Positions 9,188 to 16,506 of a DNA stretch of 64,000 nt are shown piece after piece. The translations under genes were made by a program, and so were the position numbers. Source of the stretch: Sulfolobales archaeon Acd1 (GTDB lineage Archaea > Thermoproteota > Thermoprotei_A > Sulfolobales > Sulfolobaceae); the NCBI GenBank assembly GCA_000389735.1, contig APJY01000001.1, positions 647,064 through 711,063 on the forward strand, read 5' to 3'. Position 1 is the first letter of the stretch. Each line of letters opens with the position of its first letter. The notes below the pieces were generated by a model. The model was not told the origin of the DNA and did not search any database. It worked only from the letters and a program-made list of their open reading frames with translations.

Positions 9188-9253
9188 TCACTTCTTAGCT
9201 CCAGTAGAGTTGCTTGAGGAAGCTTGCTTCTTTTTGGAGCTCTTGCAGGTCAT
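9188..9253 (-). CDS. Possible 21-residue lysine/serine-rich mini-protein
   Basis: An ATG frame of 21 codons (MTCKSSKKKQ then ASSSNSTGAKK) on the minus strand between the 150-residue gene and hdrC1. A TATA-like element (CCTTAAATA, 9281-9289) lies about 30 bp upstream of the ATG, as expected for a nearly leaderless transcript. The peptide is strongly basic and has one cysteine. It could equally be chance coding in a transcribed leader. Conservation in related sHdr loci would decide. Confidence 0.3.
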   Translation of the reverse strand: MTCKSSKKKQASSSNSTGAKK

Positions 9254-9332
9254 CGTTTTTCTCTTTTATTGCTCTTACAATATTTAAGGGATAGGACACG
9301 TCTAATTAAAAAATTGATGAACTCCGAAAATA

Positions 9333-9785
9333 TCAGAAATTGTAGAACCCATATTGGCTGAAGTAGTTGAGTAGCTCTAAGACGTCCTTGTCCCCGTTCT
9401 TAGTAGCCTTCTCCCTCCACTCCAACAGCCTTTGCTTGATGAGATTAACGTCTGCGGTCTTGTCCGTCTTGTATCCCATCTTTTCTAACATGTACCATAG
9501 CCCTATTAGCCTCCTCTGGCTAGGGAGCGGAACCCATTCGTCGAGGATCACCTTTATGTTGGTGTTGCCTTTCTTGAACACCGCGTCTCTCATGGTTTCA
9601 GTGAACTGGTCCAGGTAGTCTACTATCATCCTTACTTCCTCGTCGTTCATCGCTATCCCGTACTTCTCAGCGACTAGAGTGCAGAGCCTGAAGAGCTTGT
9701 CGATGTTCTGCTTAAGTTCTTCCAGCTCCTTCTGGCTCGCCCCTTCCACCTCGAGCTTTACCTCACCATAATCGAGTAGTACCAT
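9333..9785 (-). CDS. Hypothetical protein upstream of the sHdr operon
   Basis: A 150-residue soluble protein that I do not recognise. It is helical and rich in charged residues, with one cysteine near residue 35 and no membrane segment. It starts with ATG and is the next gene upstream of the sHdr operon in the same direction, separated by 222 bp that contain a promoter and a possible mini-gene. Its place in the sulfur island suggests an accessory role but gives no mechanism. Confidence 0.7.
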   Translation of the reverse strand: MVLLDYGEVKLEVEGASQKELEELKQNIDKLFRLCTLVAEKYGIAMNDEEVRMIVDYLDQFTETMRDAVFKKGNTNIKVILDEWVPLPSQRRLIGLWYMLEKMGYKTDKTADVNLIKQRLLEWREKATKNGDKDVLELLNYFSQYGFYNF

Positions 9786-9911
9786 TATGGTGACCTTGTA
9801 AATGAATTAAATAAACTTTTTTATTTTTTCACTCAAAATATAAAATATCTATTCGTAGGTTACGGCTAACGAGTTAGTAACTCGGTTAATTAACTCGATT
9901 AAAACGCATTC

Positions 9912-10469
9912 ATGGCGGAAACCTTGTCTAGCCTCTTCGAAAGCATCAAAGAAAACAGGATAAAGCCGTCCAAGTCGAAGGGCGTTACGGTCGACGAGCA
10001 TTATTATTACTCGAAGAAAATCGTGTCTTACCTGAAGGATTTCAACGTTAGCGGGATAACGTTCCTAGAGATCAGATGTGGAAACTGTATTCTGGCTATG
10101 AACTCCGAGACTCAGCTGGGCGGAGAAGTGATAGGGCTCGATAAATGGACGGAAATGCCCACCGATACGGAGGTCAAGGAGTATTTGATAGTTTCCAAAA
10201 GCGGCGTTAGTATGGTGGAAGCTCTCGAGCCCTTCCCGTTCAGGGATTCCTCGTTCGACGTGATATACGCACTGCTAGTTTTCTATACCATGAAGAGAGA
10301 GCAAAGGGAGTTAGTGCTTAGCGAAGTTAGGAGGACTCTCAGAAGCAACGGGTACTTCGTGCTTGCAGACGTGTACACTATGAGGAAAGTGAGGAACGAA
10401 GTCGGTTTAAAGGAGGTCTTATACGCTCAAGATCAAGGAATTTACGTTTCGATATTCAGAAAACCCTAA
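9912..10469 (+). CDS. Class I SAM-dependent methyltransferase-like protein (degenerate)
   Basis: A 185-residue protein with the overall order of a type 11 methyltransferase. A motif I-like strand-loop (FLEIRCGNCILA) replaces the usual LDxGxGxG. A post-motif segment with the typical FPFRDSSFDVIYALLVFY follows, then RTLRSNGYFVLADVY (motif III-like). The altered glycine loop makes SAM binding uncertain. The gene stands between divergent and convergent sulfur-island genes and ends 4 bp inside the YHS-like gene on the other strand. Substrate unknown. Confidence 0.6.
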   Translation: MAETLSSLFESIKENRIKPSKSKGVTVDEHYYYSKKIVSYLKDFNVSGITFLEIRCGNCILAMNSETQLGGEVIGLDKWTEMPTDTEVKEYLIVSKSGVSMVEALEPFPFRDSSFDVIYALLVFYTMKREQRELVLSEVRRTLRSNGYFVLADVYTMRKVRNEVGLKEVLYAQDQGIYVSIFRKP

Positions 10470-10648
10470 CTTTCCTTTTCTTCTTTCTCCCGCTTACAGT
10501 TATAAATGAACCTATCAGGTGACTGGTAAAACTGAAGCTGGCATATCTCGGTGTCGAAATAGTAAGTAATGCTGTTCTCGTGAGTGTGTTTATAGGGGGT
10601 GCACTCTGCTTCAAAAAGCCTGTTACATACTGGGCAAACCACCTTCAT
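10466..10648 (-). CDS. Small YHS/TRASH-like zinc or metal-binding protein
   Basis: A 60-residue protein starting with a CPVC motif. Its remainder matches the pattern of YHS domains: CPVC, then YxHxHExxxYYF, xxxICQLQFYQSPDRFI, and two further cysteines (in EICQ and YNCK). YHS/TRASH domains bind metal ions or occur in metal sensors and multicomponent oxygenases. It lies 3 bp downstream of the DUF1641 gene on the same strand, so the two are likely cotranscribed. The small size suggests an accessory or metal-delivery role, which is inference. Confidence 0.65.
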   Translation of the reverse strand: MKVVCPVCNRLFEAECTPYKHTHENSITYYFDTEICQLQFYQSPDRFIYNCKREKEEKES

Positions 10649-10651
10649 TTA

Positions 10652-11263
10652 TTAAGACCTTAAGGCTTTACCAATCTTCTTTAATAAGCTTATCATGGCC
10701 GTCATGGCGAACTTGACGTCAGGGTCGTTTAGGGACATTGTAATTCCCACGAGTCCCTGAGGCTTCGTCTGTGGCAGCTCCTTAGCCCACTCCTTGAGTG
10801 CCGGAGCGGTCTTAGTTATCATAGTGGATAACGCTTCGACTAAGTCCTTATCTGCCATGACGTTGGCTAGTTCGACCAACTTTTGCATGGCCCCGCTCTC
10901 CTGAAGCTTCACCAAACTGTCGAGCATCCTCACCATGCCGTCTACGTCGAGTTTCTGAAGCCTCGTGAGCACGTCCTCGCTGGTGAGCTTCTCGAGGAGG
11001 GGCCAAACGGCCTGAACCTTGGGGAGTTGGTCCATGGAGAACTCTATTATGGCGTCCACTAGCTCAGCCCTCTGAACCGCGTCGAGCAAGTCCAGGCCCT
11101 GCTGCATTAGGTTGAGTAAGTTGTCGAGCTTGCCGGACTTCTCAAGGTTAGTTAAGAGGTTGGAGAGCTTCTCGAGGGCTGGGAGGGCTTCAGCCATTTT
11201 CGCTAGCCTGGAGAGGTTGTCCTCAGAAAGCAACTTGTCTAAGTCCAGCTCTTGGGCCGCCAT
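10652..11263 (-). CDS. DUF1641 family protein
   Basis: A 203-residue, highly helical, leucine-rich protein that fits DUF1641 (COG2427), including the glycine-containing end region (PQGLVGITMSLNDPDVKFAM) typical of this family. DUF1641 proteins recur near Hdr-like and formate dehydrogenase-like genes in archaea and bacteria, but their biochemical role is not established. The gene starts with ATG and is followed 3 bp later by the YHS-like gene. Its presence here supports a link to the sHdr system. Confidence 0.8.
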   Translation of the reverse strand: MAAQELDLDKLLSEDNLSRLAKMAEALPALEKLSNLLTNLEKSGKLDNLLNLMQQGLDLLDAVQRAELVDAIIEFSMDQLPKVQAVWPLLEKLTSEDVLTRLQKLDVDGMVRMLDSLVKLQESGAMQKLVELANVMADKDLVEALSTMITKTAPALKEWAKELPQTKPQGLVGITMSLNDPDVKFAMTAMISLLKKIGKALRS

Positions 11264-11325
11264 GTTCCTTCGGCTTCATTTTTGTTTTTTGGTTTTTATA
11301 GTTTAGTTACTGTTGATTATCGAAT

Positions 11326-11661
11326 ATGCGTTATGTCGTTCTCACGGCCTCGGTGTTAAGTAGGTTCAAGGAAGTGAGCACAAAATTCAAAGACGTTAAG
11401 CTCGTTGTCCCGCTGCTCGCCTTCGCTGAGGCCAAGAAAATGGGAGTCAACCTCGACGAGATATCTGGCGATAACGTTTGGATAAGGGCGTACAGCCACA
11501 AGCCCCCTAAACTCGGAGGCTTGGAGAAACACGATTCTGAGGCCGTACTCTTGGCCCAGGAACTCTCGGCTACGCTAGTTACTGATAACGTCAAGGTGGC
11601 TGAAGTAGCGAGCTCTATGGGCGTTAACGTGATTTTGCTGGACAAAGTGTTGAGCGGCTAA
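11326..11661 (+). CDS. PIN-like domain protein (putative RNase)
   Basis: A 111-residue protein resembling a compact PIN domain. The C-terminal half reads KHDSEAVLLAQELSATLVTDN, which matches the central acidic residues of PIN nucleases (D before the helix and the TDN/TDD motif), and ends in a small beta-alpha unit. The N-terminal acidic residue of the active site (usually near residue 5) is not obvious (MRYVVLTAS), so activity may be lost or altered. A TATA element sits near 11290. No antitoxin partner is adjacent, so a VapC toxin role is unlikely. Confidence 0.55.
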   Translation: MRYVVLTASVLSRFKEVSTKFKDVKLVVPLLAFAEAKKMGVNLDEISGDNVWIRAYSHKPPKLGGLEKHDSEAVLLAQELSATLVTDNVKVAEVASSMGVNVILLDKVLSG

Positions 11662-12209
11662 ATTTGACCCTTGGTTATCTTGTCTAAGGTCTTTAGTATG
11701 GCTATCAGCGGCAAGTTACCGTCCACCTTACGATCTTTATAAATTATTTTGGGAGCTTCGACTATCTTTTCCTTCTCCATCAGTTCAGCGTTGCTCTTCA
11801 GATCGTAAATCTCCAAAGTTACCCTATTGTTGTATATCGCCGCTTGACCCAATGCGTCTATGAGCTCGAGACACTTAATGCAACCCATGTCAACGATCAA
11901 CTTCAGTTCCGAATCCAGGTCCTTAACGTACTGGAGCTCGTTCTGGCCAAGATGAACTAGATCGTTTGAAATCCTCACTAGCAAGTTAAGCATTGCCCAT
12001 GCGGAGTCCGCGTCGATAGAACCCCTGAAAAACAGGTACTTCCTGTCGTTCTTCCAGACCTCAAGTTCAGGCCTAGAACAGCCGTCGTACCTCTCGAGGT
12101 TGACTCCGAAGCTCGCGAGCAGTTGTATTAACATGTTATCGCCGCAGACCCTGACCTTGAGTCCCTTGATGTAGTTGGCGTAGTTCTTAAAGACGGACGA
12201 GTAGCTCAT
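11658..12209 (-). CDS. Thioredoxin-fold protein with CxxC, PDO-like
   Basis: A 183-residue protein whose C-terminal half has the order of a thioredoxin/glutaredoxin fold. It includes the strand LIVDMG followed by the active-site-like CIKC (about residues 109-114), a helix, the strand VTLEIYDL, a conserved cis-Pro region (VEAPKIIYKDRKVDG) and a final helix. The N-terminal half lacks a CxxC but looks like a second, degenerate thioredoxin unit, as in archaeal protein disulfide oxidoreductases. It overlaps the start of the next upstream gene by 4 bp (12206-12209). In a sulfur-oxidation island it may reduce disulfides or persulfides on TusA/DsrE or LbpA, which is inference. Confidence 0.6.
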   Translation of the reverse strand: MSYSSVFKNYANYIKGLKVRVCGDNMLIQLLASFGVNLERYDGCSRPELEVWKNDRKYLFFRGSIDADSAWAMLNLLVRISNDLVHLGQNELQYVKDLDSELKLIVDMGCIKCLELIDALGQAAIYNNRVTLEIYDLKSNAELMEKEKIVEAPKIIYKDRKVDGNLPLIAILKTLDKITKGQI

Positions 12210-12547
12210 AGGAAGTACCTTAGGGTCTCTATCGACTTCAAGCCGTTAATTAGGTTATACCAAAGCTGGTCCTCATCCTTAAACCTCTTTATTATGAGAA
12301 GAGTCGCGCCAGAAAGGGCGTACTCCACGGGAGGTCCCATTACTTGCACCATTCTGGAGGCCCTGGCGTACCTTATGCCCATCTCTACCAGGTCGTCCAA
12401 CGATTCTTTACCTGTAGGTAGTGGAACGGGCAAATATAGGGTCGTCCCTTCGGCCCAGAACTCGTAGTCCATGAAGCGAACTACCTTTTTGTTCCCCTCC
12501 ACCCTGAGCTCGGCCCCCAGTTTACGTAGTTCCTCCTCGACGGGCAT
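12206..12547 (-). CDS. Hypothetical protein coupled to thioredoxin-fold gene
   Basis: A 113-residue cysteine-free protein of unknown family with mixed alpha/beta character. Its stop overlaps the start of the thioredoxin-fold gene (ATGA-type overlap), so the two are translated together and may act as partners. No motif is recognised. Upstream lies a 272-bp region without genes. Confidence 0.65.
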   Translation of the reverse strand: MPVEEELRKLGAELRVEGNKKVVRFMDYEFWAEGTTLYLPVPLPTGKESLDDLVEMGIRYARASRMVQVMGPPVEYALSGATLLIIKRFKDEDQLWYNLINGLKSIETLRYFL

Positions 12548-12819
12548 GACAGTGGTCGCTCCATGTTTACTTATAGTAACGAAATAAAACGGGTTCTGTA
12601 ATGTGATTCCGATTTCACTGAACCGGTCGGCAAACTCAGGTTGCTATTACGTTTTAGGTCACGCCGTTAATAACCTGAGCCAGAACCCTGCTCCTGAGCC
12701 TCGTCGTGAATTCCATTATTGATGAGTCACTGTCAAACGAGATCCACGGCCTTTAAGATTATGCCGTTTAAAAAGTTTTAAAATCCCAAAAATAATCATA
12801 TTAATGAGGCTGATGTTTT
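12548..12819. other. Longest gene-free stretch of the island
   Basis: This 272-bp region shows no open frame of note. It should contain the promoter of the 113-residue gene (minus strand). At 12775-12784 it has a TATA-like element (GTTTTAAAAT) followed by an SD-like GAGGCTGAT, both pointing to the small gene at 12820. Confidence 0.5.
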
Positions 12820-12957
12820 ATGGCGGTTCAAGAGGCTCAGGCGAAATCGAAGGAAGAGCTCATGGTTGAGTGTTTCAAACCGACATCTTTATGGAAGTAT
12901 AACAACGTTGAGGAGTGCCTGAAGGAGTTGGGAATAACCCCGATGAGGTTCAAGTGA
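12820..12957 (+). CDS. Small conserved-looking protein of 45 residues
   Basis: An ATG frame encoding 45 residues (MAVQEAQAKSKEELMVECFK, then about 25 more including NNVEECLKELGITPMRFK). Support comes from a TATA box about 40 bp upstream, an SD-like GAGGCTGAT eight bases before the ATG, balanced amino-acid use and a stop only 3 bp before the convergent H-protein gene. Two cysteines and an acidic helix are the only features. It sits between sulfur genes. Function unknown. Confidence 0.5.
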   Translation: MAVQEAQAKSKEELMVECFKPTSLWKYNNVEECLKELGITPMRFK

Positions 12958-12960
12958 TTT

Positions 12961-13371
12961 TTACCTTACTACCCTTTGGCTCTCTTCCTCGAACAACTTC
13001 CGCGCTTCTTCCAATTTTTTCAGCTTACCGACGTCCACTACGCCTTTTATTTTAAGGATCCATGAGCCGTAAGGATCCTTGTTTATCAACGAGGGATCTC
13101 TGAGCACCTTTTCATTAACTTCAATCACTTCTCCCTCAACAGGAAGCCTGAACTTGCCCACCCATTTAGGGGACTCCACCGAGAAGAGCACTGACCTGGA
13201 CGTCACTTTTTCGCCAGGCTTCTTTACGGTCACTTGGAAGATCTTGCCTGCCATGTACTGACCCAACGAGGTTATTCCAACCGTTACGATGTCGCCTTCC
13301 ACCCTAATCCATACGTGTTCTTCAGGATAGTAAAGGAGGTCCTCAGGGAACTCGAAACCGTTTATGTTCAT
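12961..13371 (-). CDS. Second GcvH-like lipoate-binding protein
   Basis: A 136-residue H-protein-like domain. The modification site is ESPK (K69) in the turn FSVESPKW, framed by the expected beta strands (GITSLGQYMAGKI before, LPVEGEVIEVN after). It is closer to the LbpA of this window (MAGKI, PKW/GKW, NKDPYGSW) than to the canonical GcvH, so it is probably a second sHdr-type carrier rather than a glycine cleavage protein. Members with two LbpA proteins are known among sHdr organisms. It starts with ATG and converges on the 45-residue gene. It is divergent from the HAD-like gene, sharing a 47-bp promoter region. Confidence 0.8.
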   Translation of the reverse strand: MNINGFEFPEDLLYYPEEHVWIRVEGDIVTVGITSLGQYMAGKIFQVTVKKPGEKVTSRSVLFSVESPKWVGKFRLPVEGEVIEVNEKVLRDPSLINKDPYGSWILKIKGVVDVGKLKKLEEARKLFEEESQRVVR

Positions 13372-13418
13372 TATGGGAAAGCAATTTTCATAAATTAATA
13401 AACTTTGTATATAAGCCG

Positions 13419-13913
13419 ATGAACTTCGCTATCTGGCTTGACGGAACGGTACTTAAGGTGGATTTGACGGACCAACTTTACGCCATATACAAGGGAGGAG
13501 AGGCGGAACTCCCCGTCGTAAAGGAGGCCTTCGAGGATTCGCTAGAGTTCCTATCCAAGGTCTCTGGGAAGCACGAGGTAGTGATACTGTCACCCTATAA
13601 TGAAGAAGTTACGGGCGAGATCATGAGGTCCATAGGCCTGAGCTTTAAATACATCGCCAACCAGGGCAGGACGAAACCGAGCAAGGACCCATACGAACAG
13701 CTGTTCTCAGCGTACAAATGGGATCCTTTGGAGACCATAACGATCGGGTCGTCCCCTCTCGACTTACTATCCGCCAGGTTCTACGACTCAAGAATAAAGG
13801 TCGTGTGCGTCGAGAGGTTCAGGGATTGCTCCAGGTACAGCCCTTTCCTATTAGTCAGGGACATGAGGGAAGCGCTGGATAGGCTGATAAGGCTGAGAAA
13901 GGTTCAGCTGTAA
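13419..13913 (+). CDS. HAD-like protein lacking catalytic residues
   Basis: A 164-residue protein with haloacid dehalogenase topology. The motif I region reads FAIWLDGTV, so Trp replaces the nucleophilic first Asp of DxDGT. The motif III lysine is present (GRTKPSKDP), and motif IV reads ITIGSSPLDLLSA, with Ser in place of the first Asp of GDxxxD. Hydrolase activity is therefore unlikely, and a binding or regulatory role is more plausible. It converges on queC with a 10-bp overlap. Confidence 0.65.
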   Translation: MNFAIWLDGTVLKVDLTDQLYAIYKGGEAELPVVKEAFEDSLEFLSKVSGKHEVVILSPYNEEVTGEIMRSIGLSFKYIANQGRTKPSKDPYEQLFSAYKWDPLETITIGSSPLDLLSARFYDSRIKVVCVERFRDCSRYSPFLLVRDMREALDRLIRLRKVQL

Positions 13914-14524
13914 TACCTCGTGGGATCACTGATACCCGCCTGCTTGAAGGCCTCCTTCCTCCTTTGACACTGGCTGCACTGCCCACAATGATACGCGTGG
14001 CCTAACAAACAGGAATAAGTGTCGCTCGGGTCGAGACCGCTCGCTATTCCTAGCCTGAGGAGCATCCACTTAGGCATTAAAGCGAAAGGGGTACTGACCT
14101 TTATCCCTATCATACTTCCGAGCTCCTTCAGCTTCGAAATCACTATTATCCTATCTTTTTCATACTCACAGTCCTCCTTAACCGACGCGATTATGACCTC
14201 GCCGTACCCTTTTTCCTTGGCGAAGGCGATTGCTATCGGCAATATCACCAGGTTCCGATGGGTAATTGGCTCATGAGGCCTGAGCCAGCCCTTTTCTACG
14301 AAGGGTACGCTCACGCCTTTTATGCGGAACACGATGAGCCTCTTCCCTAATTTATCGCATATCGTTTTGCTTGATCTCAACTGCATTCGTGCGGACCTTT
14401 GTCCGTAATCAAAGAAAACGCAGTCGAAACTCTCTCCCTTATTGGTCAAGTAAAAGGCGGCCGACGAGGAGTCGAGTCCTCCACTCATGAGCAACAAGCT
14501 CTTGGCCTTCGATGCGCCGCTCAA
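13904..14524 (-). CDS. queC: 7-cyano-7-deazaguanine synthase QueC
   Basis: A 206-residue PP-loop ATPase that converts 7-carboxy-7-deazaguanine to preQ0, the precursor of archaeosine in tRNA. The PP-loop SGGLDSS is at residues 14-20. The zinc site lies near the C-terminus (CLLGHAYHCGQCSQCQRRKEAF, cysteines spaced C-x8-C-x2-C-x2-C). Length fits the archaeal family. It is not obviously part of the sulfur island. It starts with ATG and its end overlaps the HAD-like gene. Confidence 0.88.
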   Translation of the reverse strand: MSGASKAKSLLLMSGGLDSSSAAFYLTNKGESFDCVFFDYGQRSARMQLRSSKTICDKLGKRLIVFRIKGVSVPFVEKGWLRPHEPITHRNLVILPIAIAFAKEKGYGEVIIASVKEDCEYEKDRIIVISKLKELGSMIGIKVSTPFALMPKWMLLRLGIASGLDPSDTYSCLLGHAYHCGQCSQCQRRKEAFKQAGISDPTRYYS

Positions 14525-14666
14525 TGGGCCAGCCTAACATAATTAAGTTTTTAGATTTATACGTTAAGTTGTCAAAGTTTCATACTAATGTTTGCTAAAG
14601 ATTTCGTTTTCCCTTCGGTCAGTATTCATTTCAACAGTTATTAATTAAGGTAACAAAATCTCCTTG

Positions 14667-15023
14667 ATGTCCTTAGAGAATGAGGCGAAGAAGATCGCCG
14701 CCACTTACGCCAGGTGGCTAAGGAAGCCAGAGGACGCCCTTTTCGGAAAGGACGGTAAGGGTGCGGTTATGATGATGTACGAAAGGCTCAAGCAGGCGAA
14801 GACGATGGAAGAAGTGAAAGAAGCTCTCAATTTAGACCAGTACGCTAACTTGATGGACAAGCAAACGTATAACGACCTCCAGAGGTTCTTGAACGAGTTG
14901 TTGACGAAGGCCTCGCAAATGAATCAAGAGGACGCGGTTAGGTTCGTCCTAGAGGCCTTCAGGTACTTCCAAATCTCGCTATACACAAAAATTGAGAACA
15001 TTAACAAGGGCATATGGGGCTGA
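14667..15023 (+). CDS. Hypothetical helical protein of the sulfur island
   Basis: A 118-residue all-helical, cysteine-free protein of unknown family (MSLENEAKKIAATYARWLRK at the start). A TTG lies directly before the ATG and would add one residue; ATG is preferred. It precedes the TusA-like gene in the same direction by 74 bp. No membrane segment or motif is seen. Confidence 0.7.
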   Translation: MSLENEAKKIAATYARWLRKPEDALFGKDGKGAVMMMYERLKQAKTMEEVKEALNLDQYANLMDKQTYNDLQRFLNELLTKASQMNQEDAVRFVLEAFRYFQISLYTKIENINKGIWG

Positions 15024-15097
15024 TTATTCAAATTTTATATTTTTTATAACATTTGAAATAATGAGTTAGATATAAATCTTAATGATGACTTTAACAG

Positions 15098-15343
15098 TTG
15101 CTTAGAGTCGCCTTGGCGGAAGCCGTGAAGGTCTTAGACTTAACTAAGGTGAACTGCCCAGAACCCTTCATGAGGACAGTCAAGGAATTAGCGACTATGA
15201 AGGAGGGGGTGTTGAAAGTGATGTTCGTCGAACCTCAGTGCTTGTATATGATAATCCACGCGGCCAGGATGCTTAATTGTAAAATTCTGGAGAACAAGAA
15301 CGAGAACGGGGTTTTCGTATTAACCATTCAGAAGAAAGAGTGA
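15098..15343 (+). CDS. TusA-like sulfur carrier protein (variant NCPEP motif)
   Basis: An 81-residue member of the TusA/SirA/YeeD family: beta strand, then NCPEPFMRTVKEL with the sulfur-carrying cysteine (C20 counted from TTG) at the start of the first helix, and a C-terminal strand pair. The motif is CPEP rather than the CPGP of the second TusA (22556), so the two may serve different partners. A TATA box (GATATAAATC, around 15069-15078) lies about 25 bp before the TTG at 15098, supporting a leaderless TTG start; GTG at 15125 is the alternative. TusA proteins carry persulfide or thiosulfonate sulfur in the cytoplasm. Confidence 0.8.
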   Translation: MLRVALAEAVKVLDLTKVNCPEPFMRTVKELATMKEGVLKVMFVEPQCLYMIIHAARMLNCKILENKNENGVFVLTIQKKE

Positions 15344-15471
15344 ATTTTAAGGATTTTATAATAATTTATTTATTTATCATAATTAAAATTAATATTAATT
15401 AAGTTAATAAAACGATCCTTCCTGGAGAGAAATATTAATAAACCAATTTGTTTCTTTTCTTTTGTTAATTA

Positions 15472-16506
15472 ATGACGAGATTTCGCTTCATGGTCGAGAG
15501 GGGACCGCAGGACCTAATACTCGCCGGCGAGGAGGCCTTGCTGGAGTCGGTCAGCAGAGGTGCCGAACCTATACTGAGGTTCGTGATCTTCGACCCTCCG
15601 GCTGTGCTGATAGGCTATCATCAGGCGGTTGAACAGGAGGTGAACCTCGAGGCCGTCAAGAGGCTAGGGTGGAGCGTGGGTAGGAGACCTACGGGCGGCG
15701 GTGCCATCATAATGGGCAGAGACCAGCTGGGCTGGGAGATCTACGCCCCTTCAGAGATGCTCGGCGGGACCCCAGAGAAGGCCATAGAGAAGGGGGCTCA
15801 GGGAGTCATAGCCACCCTTAAGAAGTTGGGAATAGAAGCCAAGTTCAGGCCCAAGAACGACGTTGAGGTCGACGGGAGGAAAATATCGGGAATCGGGGCG
15901 TTCTCGATAGGGAAATTCACGGCCGTAACGGGGACTATACTGGTCGACTTCGACCCCGAGACCATGGTGTCCGTCCTGAGGCTATCGTCGGAGAAAATTA
16001 GGGACAAGTTGATCACCGACTTCAGGAGCAGGATAACGTGGGTCAACAGGGAGCTAGGAAAATCGGTAGAGATGTCACGAGTAATCGGCCTCGCGAGGGA
16101 GTCCTTCGAGGAGGTCCTAGGGGTCGACCTCGTCGACGGGACTTATACGGAATCCGAGAGGAAGCTCATAGAGGAGCTTAGGGCCAAGTACGCCTCCACC
16201 GAGTGGATACACAACCTCAGGAAGCCCCTAACGGGGGACTTGAAGTACGTGGAGAGGAAGTTCCCCGGCGGGCTAGTGAGGCTTCAAGTGAAGTTGCTTA
16301 ACCCCTCAGTGATTGAGGCCGTACTGATAACCGGCGACTTCTTCGTCGAGCCTAAGAGGGCTATACTCGACCTAGAGGCCAGGCTCAAGTGGACTAGGGT
16401 GGAGGACGTCGAGCAGGAGATAAGGGACTGGTACAAGGGGGTGAAGTTCATAGGGATTACGGCGGACGATCTGATCTCCTTGTTCAAGGAGGTGCTACTC
16501 GGATGA
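15472..16506 (+). CDS. Lipoate-protein ligase, first gene of the lipoate operon
   Basis: A 344-residue sLpl-type ligase with the RRPTGGGA motif at residues 71-78 and the catalytic-type lysine in DGRKISGIGA (K137). As in the first ligase (273-1403), the catalytic domain is followed by an accessory-type domain (about residues 225-344), including the LVRLQVKLLNP and ITGDFF segments shared by both. The two are paralogues of the same type rather than LplA plus LipM. Its stop overlaps the next gene by 4 bp (ATGA). In the described pathway the ligase loads octanoate or lipoate on LbpA before LipS1/LipS2 insert sulfur. Confidence 0.88.
   Translation: MTRFRFMVERGPQDLILAGEEALLESVSRGAEPILRFVIFDPPAVLIGYHQAVEQEVNLEAVKRLGWSVGRRPTGGGAIIMGRDQLGWEIYAPSEMLGGTPEKAIEKGAQGVIATLKKLGIEAKFRPKNDVEVDGRKISGIGAFSIGKFTAVTGTILVDFDPETMVSVLRLSSEKIRDKLITDFRSRITWVNRELGKSVEMSRVIGLARESFEEVLGVDLVDGTYTESERKLIEELRAKYASTEWIHNLRKPLTGDLKYVERKFPGGLVRLQVKLLNPSVIEAVLITGDFFVEPKRAILDLEARLKWTRVEDVEQEIRDWYKGVKFIGITADDLISLFKEVLLG

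Noticed and set aside
11326-11661. VapC toxin of a toxin-antitoxin pair
   Set aside because: No antitoxin-like frame precedes it, and the first acidic PIN residue is not evident.
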